DNA from: Amanita rubescens
Lineage: Eukaryota > Basidiomycota > Agaricomycetes > Agaricales > Amanitaceae
Assembly: GCA_015039365.1 (NCBI GenBank)
Contig: WION01000124.1
Location: 62,001-126,000, forward strand
Length of the DNA stretch: 64,000 nucleotides
Direction: 5' to 3'
Shown here: piece by piece, positions 32,996-43,200 of the stretch
How positions within the stretch are numbered: the first letter of the stretch is position 1
Layout: each line of letters begins with the position of its first letter
The notes under the pieces: model-generated
Databases searched by the model: none
What the model saw: only the letters and a program-made list of their open reading frames with translations
Told to the model about the DNA's origin: nothing
Position numbers and translations under genes: made by a program

Positions 32996-33526
32996 ATTTT
33001 GCTACCTTTCGGCACCCAGCCAGCCAATATAAAGCAGAGCAGAGCCAAAAGTTTACCAAAACCGAGCCGTAGCACGCACAGCCAACCTGCACAGCCAGCC
33101 TGTAATTCACAGCAAATTCACACTTTCTACGCATCGTGACCGGCAACCCCCGTCAGTCGTGGGAGCCCTTGGAGCGAAGCGAGAGACCGTTCACTCAATA
33201 GCCCAAACAGCATTGCTCTGATGCCTTGATCACACCCGATTTACAATCTTTTGTGTAGAAATCAGATGGTGACATGGTACGGCCGTATCCAAAGAAGAAG
33301 AAAAACATAATATTAAGTACGAACCAAGCCCTAGACATTCAAATTCGCGCCAGATTAAGATGTTGCACGCAAACGTACATCCTGCCATATCTTTTCCGTT
33401 TTGTCCCGCAAACCGTTGAATACCTCTTCCTCGCCCATCCCCAGCCCGGGCACCCGGGCCACCGTCTTGCTATGATCTTTGATCATTTTCCGTATCCGGG
33501 CCTGCAGATTTCTGTGAGTATGCATA

Positions 33527-35671
33527 TCATGTCTGACTCCGAGCTGTCATATTTTTATTTAGAATACGGTCACATATCGAAAACCTGAATCGAGCTACCT
33601 TTGACCTGACAGTAGCATGGATACCTACTTCGGATAGCTCATCCTTGGATTCGTCTAATTTTCCTATAATAACATCCATGGCATTCTTTACAAGTGCCGG
33701 CTTCAGATTCTTGCCCCCGAACGATTCTATTGCAAGTGGTTCCCGGAGAATGTCGACCAGATCTTCAGAAACGTGCTCAACGAACTCTCGGGGAATATTT
33801 TTCATGGCTTCAATCGGAAACCGTTCCAAGAGCGCAGTCGGCGTCCTTTCAAGCGTCGCTCGTGGCATATTCCTGAACATAGTTGCCGGTATATTTGCCA
33901 GCATCTCATCGGGAAGTTTTGATAGAAACTTTGTAGAACATCTGGCCATCAGTTTGGGCGGTAGAGTCCCCATTGCGTTGCCTGGTATAGACTTGAACAT
34001 AAAAGCTGGTGTTAACTCTAACAGAAACATAGGCCAATTGTCAAGGATAACGTTGGGGGTGATGCGGACCACAAGTCCGAGAAGACTTGCCCGTTCCCAC
34101 AATTGCCGGATAGAGCTTTTGGGTCTGGTCTCCGGAACGGGTGCGGCACTTTCGACCGTTTCCGAGACTTCCAAGATTTCTGTCGTCGACGATTCTTCGG
34201 TCATTATTTCCTGGCGCAGAGCTCTATATTCTGGCTTCGTCGATTCTTCGGACATTATTTCCTGGCGCAGAGCGCTATATTCTGGGGGCACCTCTTCTTC
34301 AGGAAGATGCACTATCAGCCGCAGAGCCAGTAATCTGTCCTTATGATCTGGCTCGTTTAACACGCCGCGCAGTCGCCGGTGTCCTATCTCGCGAACTCTG
34401 TCGGGTATCTGCTGAAACTTTCCCGGAGGTCGTAACATTATGTGATTCGGTAGCCGTTCAAAGAATTCAAGAGAGCCCTTTTCAAAGTACTCGTAGGGTG
34501 ATACAGTTGATATATCAGCCGAGAGTTTGGCCAAAAAATCATCAGGAAGTTTATCGAGCAGAGTTGCAGGTACCCGCTCCAGAAGTTGAGAGGGCAAATT
34601 TGCAATCAGCCGACCTGGCAGCCTGTTGATCAAAGGAAGTGGAAGAATGTCCTCAATTTCCTTCGTCGCATAATTCGGCAACTCCTTCTCCAGCTCGGGT
34701 TGGATTTTGCCTTTCACGATGCTTTGCGCTGCTTGGTCATATGCGAGGGAATTTGTTGACAGATTGCGTTCGAGGCCCGGGTACCACAGAGTCTGCTGAA
34801 CAGAACGAATGACCCATTCGTATACCGCGGTCTTCAATGAATCAACCATGAGCGTCTTCGTCTTCGTCTTCGTCTCTACTACCTCGCGAACAGCCTTCTT
34901 CGTCTTCTCCTCTAGCCCCGTCCACAGTTCTGGATATTCCAGACGCGCTTTGGCCTCCGCTTCGACCAGCGGCCATAGGTCGACTTGGAGGACAGAGGAT
35001 ACTGCATCTCTAATTGCTGCATCTAGATTCGCCCAAGTCTCGCCGAACACGTGCTTTGATATTGCTAGTTCGGTGATCGCGTCCCATCGAAGGGCATCCC
35101 GCGGCTGCCTGGGGAATTGGCTGATATGATGTCGGACAATAAGAGTTACGATGGTCCGCGCCAGGAAATAGCAATTGAATTTTTGTAACGTGTAGTACTT
35201 GGATTCTGGGTCCAGCTGAATGGCAGCGCACGTAGCGATGATAACATATAAATCCGGCTTTTTGTCGCTGAATTCCAGAACGATCCTAGCACTTGTAGTC
35301 ATTGCGTATTGATTGTCATTGACGGGTGAGACACTGTCCTCTGCTTCACAACCACTCGGAGAAATTGCTTCGGTATGTACGCCGGCCACTGGTCGCCTGT
35401 CGAAGCGGTAAATACGCCCATCTCCTAGGCGAACCACGATGAATTCATGTCGAAATCTGTCTTTCTCTTTTCGCAGTTCGACCCTGTCGACCGCGGGATT
35501 TGGCAGTTTCCGATACCAGTCGAAAATTTCCCCTTTCCCCCACTCATCAACCAATATCCGTGTAGGTGTATCTCGACCTGGTGAACTGGAGCTGATGTAT
35601 TTCCGAGAGAGTTCCGATGGAGTGACGATCAATGGTCGGAAGATGGCTGGGAGAATAGGCAATGCTGCCAT
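33527..35671 (-). CDS. 714-residue protein with His/Cys motif set and octad repeats, function unknown
   Basis: One uninterrupted frame from ATG at 35671. I recognise no named family. Residues 60-175 carry RFRHEFIVVRLGDGRIYRFD (His75) and YYTLQKFNCYFLARTIV (Asn166-Cys167), an ordered His then Asn-Cys pattern like permuted papain-fold hydrolases (LRAT/PPPDE/NlpC-like). Residues about 344-381 and 549-647 consist of octad repeats with a Pro at position 2-3 and two hydrophobics later (LPGRLIAN, LPSQLLER, VPATLLDK, LPDDFLAK; KLPDEMLA, NIPATMFR, NMPRATLE). Between them is a 17-residue tandem repeat (PEYSALRQEIMSEES). No signal peptide or membrane span. A gene with the same His/Cys set occurs at 53348-54679. 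Confidence 0.7.
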   Translation of the reverse strand: MAALPILPAIFRPLIVTPSELSRKYISSSSPGRDTPTRILVDEWGKGEIFDWYRKLPNPAVDRVELRKEKDRFRHEFIVVRLGDGRIYRFDRRPVAGVHTEAISPSGCEAEDSVSPVNDNQYAMTTSARIVLEFSDKKPDLYVIIATCAAIQLDPESKYYTLQKFNCYFLARTIVTLIVRHHISQFPRQPRDALRWDAITELAISKHVFGETWANLDAAIRDAVSSVLQVDLWPLVEAEAKARLEYPELWTGLEEKTKKAVREVVETKTKTKTLMVDSLKTAVYEWVIRSVQQTLWYPGLERNLSTNSLAYDQAAQSIVKGKIQPELEKELPNYATKEIEDILPLPLINRLPGRLIANLPSQLLERVPATLLDKLPDDFLAKLSADISTVSPYEYFEKGSLEFFERLPNHIMLRPPGKFQQIPDRVREIGHRRLRGVLNEPDHKDRLLALRLIVHLPEEEVPPEYSALRQEIMSEESTKPEYRALRQEIMTEESSTTEILEVSETVESAAPVPETRPKSSIRQLWERASLLGLVVRITPNVILDNWPMFLLELTPAFMFKSIPGNAMGTLPPKLMARCSTKFLSKLPDEMLANIPATMFRNMPRATLERTPTALLERFPIEAMKNIPREFVEHVSEDLVDILREPLAIESFGGKNLKPALVKNAMDVIIGKLDESKDELSEVGIHATVRSKVARFRFSICDRILNKNMTARSQT
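34191..34292. repeat. 51-bp tandem repeat inside the 714-residue gene
   Basis: Two copies of a 51-bp unit (34191-34241 and 34242-34292) differing at few positions. In the gene they encode two 17-residue units beginning PEYxALRQEIM. The length is a multiple of three, so the frame is kept. Confidence 0.85.
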
Positions 35672-37118
35672 TCCGAGGCCGAAGGACTTGTTTGTACACG
35701 AAAATGTCCAGTCAACGCTACTTTAAATAAGAGCCCGGCGATCCCGTGCCGGGAGGCGGAAGTAAGCGTGGCGGCAACATGGGGTTATAGATATGAAGAT
35801 TTGCCGGTGCTGATCGAGATCGCCTATTGTATAGCCCTCAATGGTGATATTTAGGCAAGTGGCATAGAAGATGAGCAAGAAATGGGACGGGGCGAGAAAG
35901 GGGGCGGGGCGAGAGCCAGGAGAGAGGGTGAGGAGTAAGTGACTGGCCGAGGGCAAGGAACAGCTGGGTGAGAGGCACTTGAGGCGACGGTTGGGCAAGA
36001 GAGGCGAGACAGAAAGGCGACTGCAGCGTGAGGCAAGACGGTGGACGAGAGGTGGCTTGGTGGCAGCGCTGCTCCAATTCGCTAGGCTAAGCTCGGAGCG
36101 GGCTTAGAGCTGCTTAGAGCCCACTACAACCTCGGAAGCTGAGATATCCGTGGGCCTCATTTCGGTTTCAACTTTCAGAGCCTGGCCTGGTCTGGAAGGG
36201 AATGTCTGGGTGCCAAGTGATCATGGATGCCAGGCCATGAATTGGCCACGAGGTCGGCTCAGGGCTGGCGCGTGTTCACGATCGTTGTGTCTCTTTCCTA
36301 GTATCCTACATCCGAACCTACCTACATCCGAACCTCCCCGAAGTGTTTCCATAGCCTGACCTCGAGTCACCATGGCGGTAATGTAACGTTCCCGTAAGAA
36401 TTCCAGAACGAATGTGATCTGATCTGGCTCAAGCACTACTACTGTCAGTATATCAAGTGATCATGCACATGGCCTCATGTTGAATGACAGAATGAATTGA
36501 CACGTGGGCACCACGCTCCGTGTTCACGATCATAACTTCTCCTCCATAACTTCTCCTCTGTTCCCGTAACTGAATTGGATCCTAGAATGAACGTCCTGCA
36601 TCATGAAGGCAGCCAGCCTTCACTATGCGATGCTGATAAGGTTCAGGTTTAACCTTAAGTTCTAGTTTCGCAAAGCTGATACCCTGCTTATACGCTAAGG
36701 TTAGACACGAGGACAACTTATTATAGTGACTCCATAGGGGTACCTACTACGGTCTTGCGCAATAAGTGGAACTACAATGTGCATAGGAACTGAAATATCT
36801 TCGATTCAGGATCACGACAATAGTTGATGGTCACAATATGGGCGATACACTCTGCAGAGCTTCTCGTGACTCGTGAATGATCGAAGTGTAAAGGCTATCA
36901 TACATCACCCCTCGTGGCATCGGTGGCTGAATCGCATTCCTAGTAGAGCGATATATGATTGTTAATCCTCGGGGTAGCCTCGAGTGATTTTCAAGTTTAT
37001 CTTTGTGCGGCATCACACTCGCAATGACAAAGGCTATGTACAAGCTATGCGAGACGTACGATTCTCATGACCCCGGACGCATGTCGTGAAAGATGACGTA
37101 GGAATGACTACGGGGTGG
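35672..37118. other. Intergenic region with purine-rich low-complexity stretch
   Basis: 35850-36060 is rich in GAGAGGCGAG-like purine runs on the plus strand, giving spurious open frames on the minus strand. The remainder to 37118 shows no gene; small duplicated words such as CCTACATCCGAACCT near 36304-36335 are present. Confidence 0.45.
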
Positions 37119-37124
37119 TATAAA
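37119..37124 (+). promoter_or_regulatory. TATA box of the HsbA-like gene
   Basis: A TATAAA hexamer about 80 nt before the start codon at 37203. Transcription would begin near 37150, leaving no room for an upstream exon with a signal peptide; the ATG at 37135 is followed by a stop after three codons. Confidence 0.55.
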
Positions 37125-37202
37125 GTACATTGAAATGGCGAGTTAAACTCCCCAATCTTCTGTGATCTTCAGCACCTCTACCTCGAGATCAACAACTAAA
37201 CC

Positions 37203-37874
37203 ATGGCCATTGACCAATTGAAAGAGCATTTGAAGGAGGTCGCCGAAAGCATGAATCAGCTCAAGTCTTCCGTAGCGGGGAAAATCACCTATTCGGGTGC
37301 GGTGGTAGGTCCTACTGGCCAATAATTTGCCGAATTAAATCAATCCTATTCATTAGGCCATCGAGAAAGCCGTCTGGAAGATCGACGGCAAGCTCAAGGC
37401 GTGCGGGAAAGACATCGAGGCAAGTGATCTCTTAACAGACCAATCCGAAATCCTGACATCCGCGTGTCTTCTTCGCACCGCATTCTAGGATGTCAAGTGT
37501 GTTTCTGGAATTGAGGCAGGAGAGGTTCTTGCCATGATCGAAGAGATGGTACCAGTCATCGAGGCGGCACTGAGCCTAGTCGGTGATAAGAAGAAAGACT
37601 TCCTGAGCTTGCCTCCAGGCATCTGGCTCGATATAGTTAACCCAGCCCGCATACTCATCAAGTTCCAAATGGGCAAATTGCACAAGCGTGCATTGAAGTT
37701 AGCGGATTCTATGATTGGTTTGTCACCGGTGTGTAGCCCATCCTCAGTCCTGTAGATCACGCTCGCCTGGAACTGATTTCGGCAATATAGGACCCCGCAG
37801 TCGAGAAGACGGCAAAGGGAACCAGGAATCAAGTAGACAACAAATTCCAAGAGGTGATTAAGATATATTCTTGA
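37203..37874 (+). CDS. HsbA-like protein without signal peptide, 162 residues
   Basis: Four exons: 37203-37304, 37357-37419, 37489-37728 and 37791-37874, total 163 codons with stop. The helix pattern AIEKAVWKIDGKLKACGKDI, VLAMIEEMVPVIEAALSLVG, DKKKDFLSLP, LHKRALKLADSMIGLSP and the ending FQEVIKIYS resemble hydrophobic surface binding protein A (HsbA, PF12296), all-helical fungal proteins that coat hydrophobic surfaces. HsbA proteins are normally secreted, but this one starts MAIDQLKEHLKEVAESMNQL with no signal peptide, and the TATA position supports that start. The second intron starts with GCAAGT (a GC-AG intron). The role is therefore probably intracellular, or the similarity is only to a generic helical bundle. 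Confidence 0.6.
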
Positions 37875-38249
37875 CCCTAATCCACATTCCGCGGGTCGCA
37901 CACCTATTTCGTTGTTCCTCGTTCGAGCTTCGTTCCAATGTAGTTTACACCACCAATTTAGAGTACGATTCATAGTCCTGGTTGCTGCTAAGAAATGTTC
38001 AGAGAATGATGCCTTTGTGGTCGCTAAACAAGTACCGGATTGATGTTGGCCTGATGCTGAATATGGCGCGGATTTGCGCGACGCAATAAGCTACTTGCAG
38101 TTATACTTCAGAGATACGTTGTGTCATCAATTTCCATGCCCCGTCACTCAAAGATGGATTGAAGCGGACGCTCCCCTCGACAGACAAGCTTAATGATTCA
38201 AACCAGCAAATGGCACAACATCATAGTGGATCTGTGCATCTCAAGCGTT

Positions 38250-38840
38250 ACTAAATTCACTAGGACATTTTTACTATTACATCGTAATAAAGACAACCGA
38301 ACGCATAGATATCTTACTGTTGCCCTCTTGCCACCGATTGGACATCACCTTCGGTGTCCCAATCACCGAATAACTCGGGCGCGATAAAATTCTGATGAAG
38401 CGCATGCGACTTCGTAACCGTAACTCTAGATGTCGAATTAGTCCAAAGTCGGCGATCTGCACGTGGAAGAGGGCATCATTGTCCTGGTAACAGGGTGAGC
38501 ATTCTAACGTGTTGTGTTTCATGAAGAATCACTACCCCTCGAAGACCACCTATTTTGTCGATGGATTTGGTGAAACAAGGAAGAGTGGCGATGCGCCTTG
38601 ATCTTTGTAGATCCCCAACAAATTTGTGATTCAGGGATCGCCACGTCAATGCTTCTCGACAGTCTATAGCCCGAGCCATGAGATCTATGGGCAACTTACA
38701 CAATAATTATGAGAAGCATTTTTATGCAGCCACGAGTGCTCCTCCTAATTCACCCTTGAAAACATGCCCAAACCCTCCATGACTAAATAAAGACCTCGGT
38801 ATGACAGGCATCGTTGATGCGACCTTCAACAGCCTTTAAA
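38250..38840 (-). pseudogene. Decayed TKL-like kinase fragment
   Basis: The minus strand reads MPVIPRSLF, a stop, SHGGFGHVFKGELGGALVAA (glycine loop), then CREALTWRSLNHKFV (C-helix) and FHVQIADFGLIRH (DFG) in changing frames. The order matches the intact kinase at 23388-25612 (MPRSLLLPE, GRGGFAFVLKG, FCREAFIWRTLSHEHV, IADFGLAR). Stops and frame changes show decay, and the catalytic loop is not recognisable. Confidence 0.75.
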
Positions 38841-39618
38841 TCTTCGGAGCACGAAATCTAGCAGATTCCCGGCGTCTGAAGCATCGTTTATATGTGGAGC
38901 AATTTTGACTTAGTCCTCTTGGGATAATAGTTCGCGCGTAGTATTGATGGTACCCGCATTCGATACACTGGTGGACTGAGCTCCGACATAAGTAGAGCCT
39001 TTTAAAGACATACGCTCTTCACGTAGCAACGAAAGATACTGAGTACGGCTTTTCGGATTAAGAGACCGTAATCGCATCGCGCGTGATTCAGCGTTTCCCA
39101 CGGAAAGCGCCACGTCCAACAGTGCAGCCCTCAGCTCATAAGGCCGTCCAGTACCTAATGAACGTGTTAAGTTAGTCATTAGGTCTACCTACGGAACAAA
39201 AATTACATTCGAGTGGAATACAAACGCTTCGTCAGGCACGGGTTCTTGTAAAACCCACAGCCATAGGTTGCGGGAATCACTTTTCTGTCTGCCACGTGGG
39301 AGGATGGATGACGTTCATATCGCAAGTCGGGCATCATAACTGGCACAGAGATGCTGTTGCCGATCAAGCGCATGGCTTCCTCACTCTATCCACGTGAATG
39401 TCAGACGGGCAAGCTCTATATCTATGCTTTTTCACTCTCTCCCGCTATTTCCCTTTCGATTCTTCGACACAGTCTAAGTAATGCGGCGTCAGCGATTACT
39501 TGTGATTTTAGTCACTGTGTCAACATGTTTCCAATCTATGGCAGTTCAAGTTGGTCGCGCTTTTCAACTTTTTCGGACCTCTCCGCTAACCATGTACCTG
39601 TTCCAGAGTACAGCAAAT
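38841..39618. other. Region upstream of the NACHT gene
   Basis: A minus-strand frame at 38910-39179 (with YELRAALLDVALSVGNAESR) may belong to the kinase relic's 5' part but is not recognised. The promoter of the NACHT gene should lie near 39400-39600; CT-rich runs there (39420-39470) are common in basidiomycete promoters. Confidence 0.35.
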
Positions 39619-41200
39619 ATGTTTCAAGATGCTAGCAATACACATATAACCGATACCAATCTTCACGTAGCCGGAAGGGATATCCACTGGCACGTGCAAG
39701 AGACTACTACGAAAGGCCTAGGTGTGTATGTCTCGATATACGCACATATGGGCAATCGCTTAGATGCAAACAGCGCTGCAGGACGATCCACTTCATACAT
39801 TGGCATTAGCGTCTGTGCCTCGTGCACTGTTTGACTCTCAGCACCGTGCCTCTGTTCCCCGTTGCTTGCCGGGGACGCGCCAGTCCCAGCTGGCACATAT
39901 CAGAACTTGGGCGCAATTATCGACCAGCCGACCAATTTTGTGGCTCAGCGGAACCGCTGGTGTTGGAAAATCCACAATGGCACAGACAATCGCAGAGGAA
40001 AGTGCAGCGGAGGGCTTCTTAGCTGCCAGCTTTTTCTTACAGCGAGGAGATGACCTACAATCGATTGTCCCTACTATAGCACTTCACCTTGCGCAATCTA
40101 ACGAGAATATGGCAATGTCAATTCGAACGACCCTTGCAAACAACCCGCGTCTTCTGACAGAGAAAGCACTTCAGGTGCAATTTAACGAGCTTGTCTGGAG
40201 ACCATTACAAGCAGCGGGTCGGCCCTCTCTTCTGATAATCGATGGACTAGATGAACTTGGGCATGATAGGATGATTCGGCCCCTGCTACTTGCTATTGGC
40301 GCCGTTGCTGGAATGGCTGAATATCCGGTTCGCTTCCTTATCACGAGTCGTCCCGAGTTTCCGATCGAGACTGTTTTCCGGACTCTCCCACTGGTAAAGG
40401 CACATGAGCGACTTCATCTGGGGCCCTCTATAGAGGCGGATGACGACATTCGTCAATATCTCCGCCATAGGTTTTCGGAGATCCGCACAAAGCATTTCGA
40501 TTTATTTTTTCCAGACAATTGGCCATCCGAGTATGACATCGAAGTGCTTGTGAAGAGGTCTTCAGGACATTTTATCTATCCCTCGATTATGCTGAATTTC
40601 GTTGACTACGATGATGAACATCCAAAAAAATCCCTGGATTATATTTTAGGCCGCGGTTCAATCCATTCTGGTCGTCAATCCCCATATGCTCACTTGGATG
40701 ATTTGTTTCTTTCGATTCTCCGCCGTCTCGGTCCGGATGGACATCGACGTCCCATTCTAATTCACCTCTTAGCGATCTTATCGTGGAAGGGCGCTGAGTT
40801 GAATATGTGTGATGCAGCGGAGTTGTTAGATGTTGCATTAGAAGAGGTTCAAGTAACACTGCGCGGTCTGCGCTCAGTGGCTGGTCCCTTCAATACATCC
40901 GAGCCGCACACCTTGCGATTTTTGCATTCCTCCATGGACGATTTCCTCATGGATCCTTTACGTTCCCGAGAATTCTTCATCCGGAATCCCGGGTCGATCT
41001 CTTGGTTGAACATGTTTGTCTTCAAGTTTCTCGAATTACTGAACAGCTTCATCCGGAATCCCGGGTCGATCTCTTGGTTGGACATGTTTGTCCTCAAGTT
41101 TCTCGAATTACTGAACAGCTTCATTGGGAAACACGATTATATGATCCTTCCGGAAATGTACTCGTACGTCTTCAAGTTCCTCGAATCATTGCACAGCTGA
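39619..41200 (+). CDS. NACHT-domain NTPase (fungal NLR-like) with C-terminal tandem repeats
   Basis: Exon 1 starts MFQDASNTHITDTNLHVAGR, the usual opening of basidiomycete NACHT proteins; a short intron (about 39718-39763) joins it in frame to MQTALQDDPLHTLALAS. Then come CLPGTRQSQLAHIRTW, the Walker A loop LWLSGTAGVGKSTMAQTIAE, Walker B SLLIIDGLDELG, and the sensor FLITSRPEFPIETVF, followed by the helical region (SSGHFIYPSIMLNFVDYDDE) and RFLHSSMDDFLMDP. The C-terminus is three units of FIRNPGSISWLNMFVFKFLE type. Fungal NLR-like proteins are thought to act in self/non-self or immune-like responses. The usual WD40, ankyrin or TPR sensor is absent; the short repeats stand in its place, or the gene is truncated. 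An unrelated frame continues to 41559. Confidence 0.75.
40976..41197 (+). repeat. 72-bp tandem repeat at the NACHT C-terminus
   Basis: Units start at 40976, 41048 and 41120. The first two differ at only a few positions; the third is diverged and six bases longer. They encode 24-residue units ending in FKFLELLNS. The unit length keeps the frame. Confidence 0.9.
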
Positions 41201-41493
41201 TTGCTAGAAGTGATGTGGTGTTTGTGAACGGGACTGATCCGGAAGTCACAGTCGATGTTTCACGAGGCTGCACAATTACCAGATACCAAAAAATCACAAT
41301 GGAGACCGTGACATCCATACACATAGGAAGGAACAGGACATTGATCTTGTCCTATTCAAATGATGATGTTATTGGTACGGATTGTGATTACTATGTTGGG
41401 TATGTTTCTTGGACGATACGTAGAGGTGTGGATCGGGCACCCTGCAAGACACTTCAAACACCAACTGGGAAAGCATGTGCCACCCAGAAATCC

Positions 41494-41529
41494 CCGAGTC
41501 CCATTCCGAGTCCCATTCTGAGTCCCATA
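41494..41529 (+). repeat. 12-bp minisatellite, three units
   Basis: Three near-identical CCGAGTCCCATT units in a row. They lie in an open frame downstream of the NACHT stop and would encode Ser-Pro-Ile-Pro repeats; I do not regard that frame as a gene. Confidence 0.75.
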
Positions 41530-41569
41530 TATTATTTACCTACCGTCTCCAGTCCTTGATTACGCTAGC

Positions 41570-43200
41570 AGAAATAGTAATCATAGGTCACATCTCTGCA
41601 GATATGGAGGGAGTAGACCTTCGATGTCTTTTTTTCTTTTTTCTTCCCGAACAACATGTCTACTTTACGGACAAAGGTGAAGGTAGAAGAGGGGTACACG
41701 GACAGAGCGGCCAAAGATACAGGCTATACAGAGCATATGATGGGCTAAAAATAAAGGTAGCGAGCAGGAGGGGGTGACCCCAGTGCGCACCCAAAGGGGC
41801 GTCCTCGAAAGAGAAGGCTGTTGGGTTGTCGTCTAGGAAACCGGCGAATGCTTCAGCGCTTTCGCCCAGCCGGAGGAGCGACTGGAAAGCGGAGGTGTAG
41901 CGCGGGCCATGGCACGGTCTGTCACTCCTCTGCACCACGGTCCCACCCCCCACTGCCATTTCACCCTCAGCATCGCCAACGCTATGTCCTCGCCATATGC
42001 ATCGCCCAGATCGGCTACTCCGTCCTCCTCGTCCTCGGAAACGAAGGTGCACCTCCAAATCACCAAGTCTAACAACTAACGCTCAACTCACAACAGCACA
42101 CGCTAATCGGCGTCCTTGCTAATTTACCTCCTCCTACCTGCCGTGCTTTTCCCCTCCTGTCTCTTGTACGTCTTCCCGCGCCCTTTAAAACTTGACATCT
42201 TTTATACACCAGCAGTATCACCCTCCACCTAGGGTACCACCTCCCCGAATCAGGCGCCCCGCCAACACCCGACTCCGCATGGCACGCCTGGACCGGGTTC
42301 GCAGTAGTAGTCATGTCCACCAAGCTCGTCGGTGTCATCGCGTTCCTCGCTTTCATCCCCACGGCGCGATATCGTGTGGTGCGTCGTGGCTACTTGGCTT
42401 TCCGAGGCCGGAGGAATCCTTGGCTCGCTCGCTCACCTCTCCAGTAACCTATCATCACCCTCCACAAGTTATCCGCATACTCAATACGCTCAGCTGCGGG
42501 AACGGCGGCCCTCCTCTTTCCCCCCCTTCTCCAAACACCCACTTCCACCCAGTCTGCATCAGATAATCGCGAACCGCAGCACGGGATGGCCTCTCCGACT
42601 CGTCCCAATGCGGCCCACGCCAAACGTAAATTCTCCACGAGGACGGCCAGGTTGCGGACCTCGCCGCTGAGAAGGGTATCGTTCTGTTCCTTGTGGCCAA
42701 GGCTGAATTGTGGCTGCACGATTTTCGTCCTACTCGAAAGCCGACCACTGGCACCCCGTCTTCTCTCTCTCCTCTCCCCCCGCATAATGGGTAGTCGGAA
42801 GCACGAACCAGGCTTGTGGGTTCAGGGAGATCTACCACTGGCAACTTTAGTTCTCTGCTGGGAGACAGACTCAGACTGGCGGTGGTTGCACCGGTCGTGG
42901 GTGGGGAAGCTGAGTTGCGTATTTGCCATTACATAACCTGTTGCGGGACAAGAGCGAGTGCCGCCCCACTGTCAAAGCCATTAGCTGGCAGGTCATCACT
43001 GCGGTCAAAACTATCGGCATGCAGCAGCGTGCTCTTCATCATTACTCGCTACACTTCACCGGAGCCGTCCCCGCCTTCCGCTTTCTCGCTTCTGGCCCCG
43101 CTCGACACGGCCCAACTCTGCTTTCAGACAGCGCCAACATAGGCTGGACGTGCGCCGCATTGCGGTCGTCGCAGCTGATGATCAGTAGTTAAGGCCCTCA
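41570..43200. other. GC-rich region with decayed coding scraps
   Basis: Base composition rises and many open frames exist on both strands. Near 41975-42040 a frame reads RYVLAICIAQIGYSVLLVLG and near 42270-42380 another reads WHAWTGFAVVVMSTKLVGVI; both look like membrane helices of a transporter or receptor, but no continuous model can be drawn. I read the stretch as one or more decayed genes. Confidence 0.35.
42636..42740 (+). pseudogene. Peroxiredoxin-like scrap
   Basis: The plus strand reads EDGQVADLAAEKGIVLFLVA, very like the conserved start of the fungal nuclear thiol peroxidase (BCP/PrxQ type), where a TPGCT active-site motif should follow. Here the following residues are KAELWLHDFRPTR, without the peroxidatic Cys. 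No other part of the gene is found. Confidence 0.4.

Noticed and set aside
34141..34629. Plus-strand open frames opposite the 714-residue gene
   Set aside because: They mirror a repetitive coding region and have no motif, promoter or splice pattern of their own.
39481..39618. Upstream extension of the NACHT protein from 39481
   Set aside because: The frame is open, but the family opening MFQDASNTHITDTNLH starts at 39619 and the extra residues have no family match.
40976..41197. CRISPR-like array
   Set aside because: The repeats are contiguous and coding, with no spacers, and the genome is eukaryotic.
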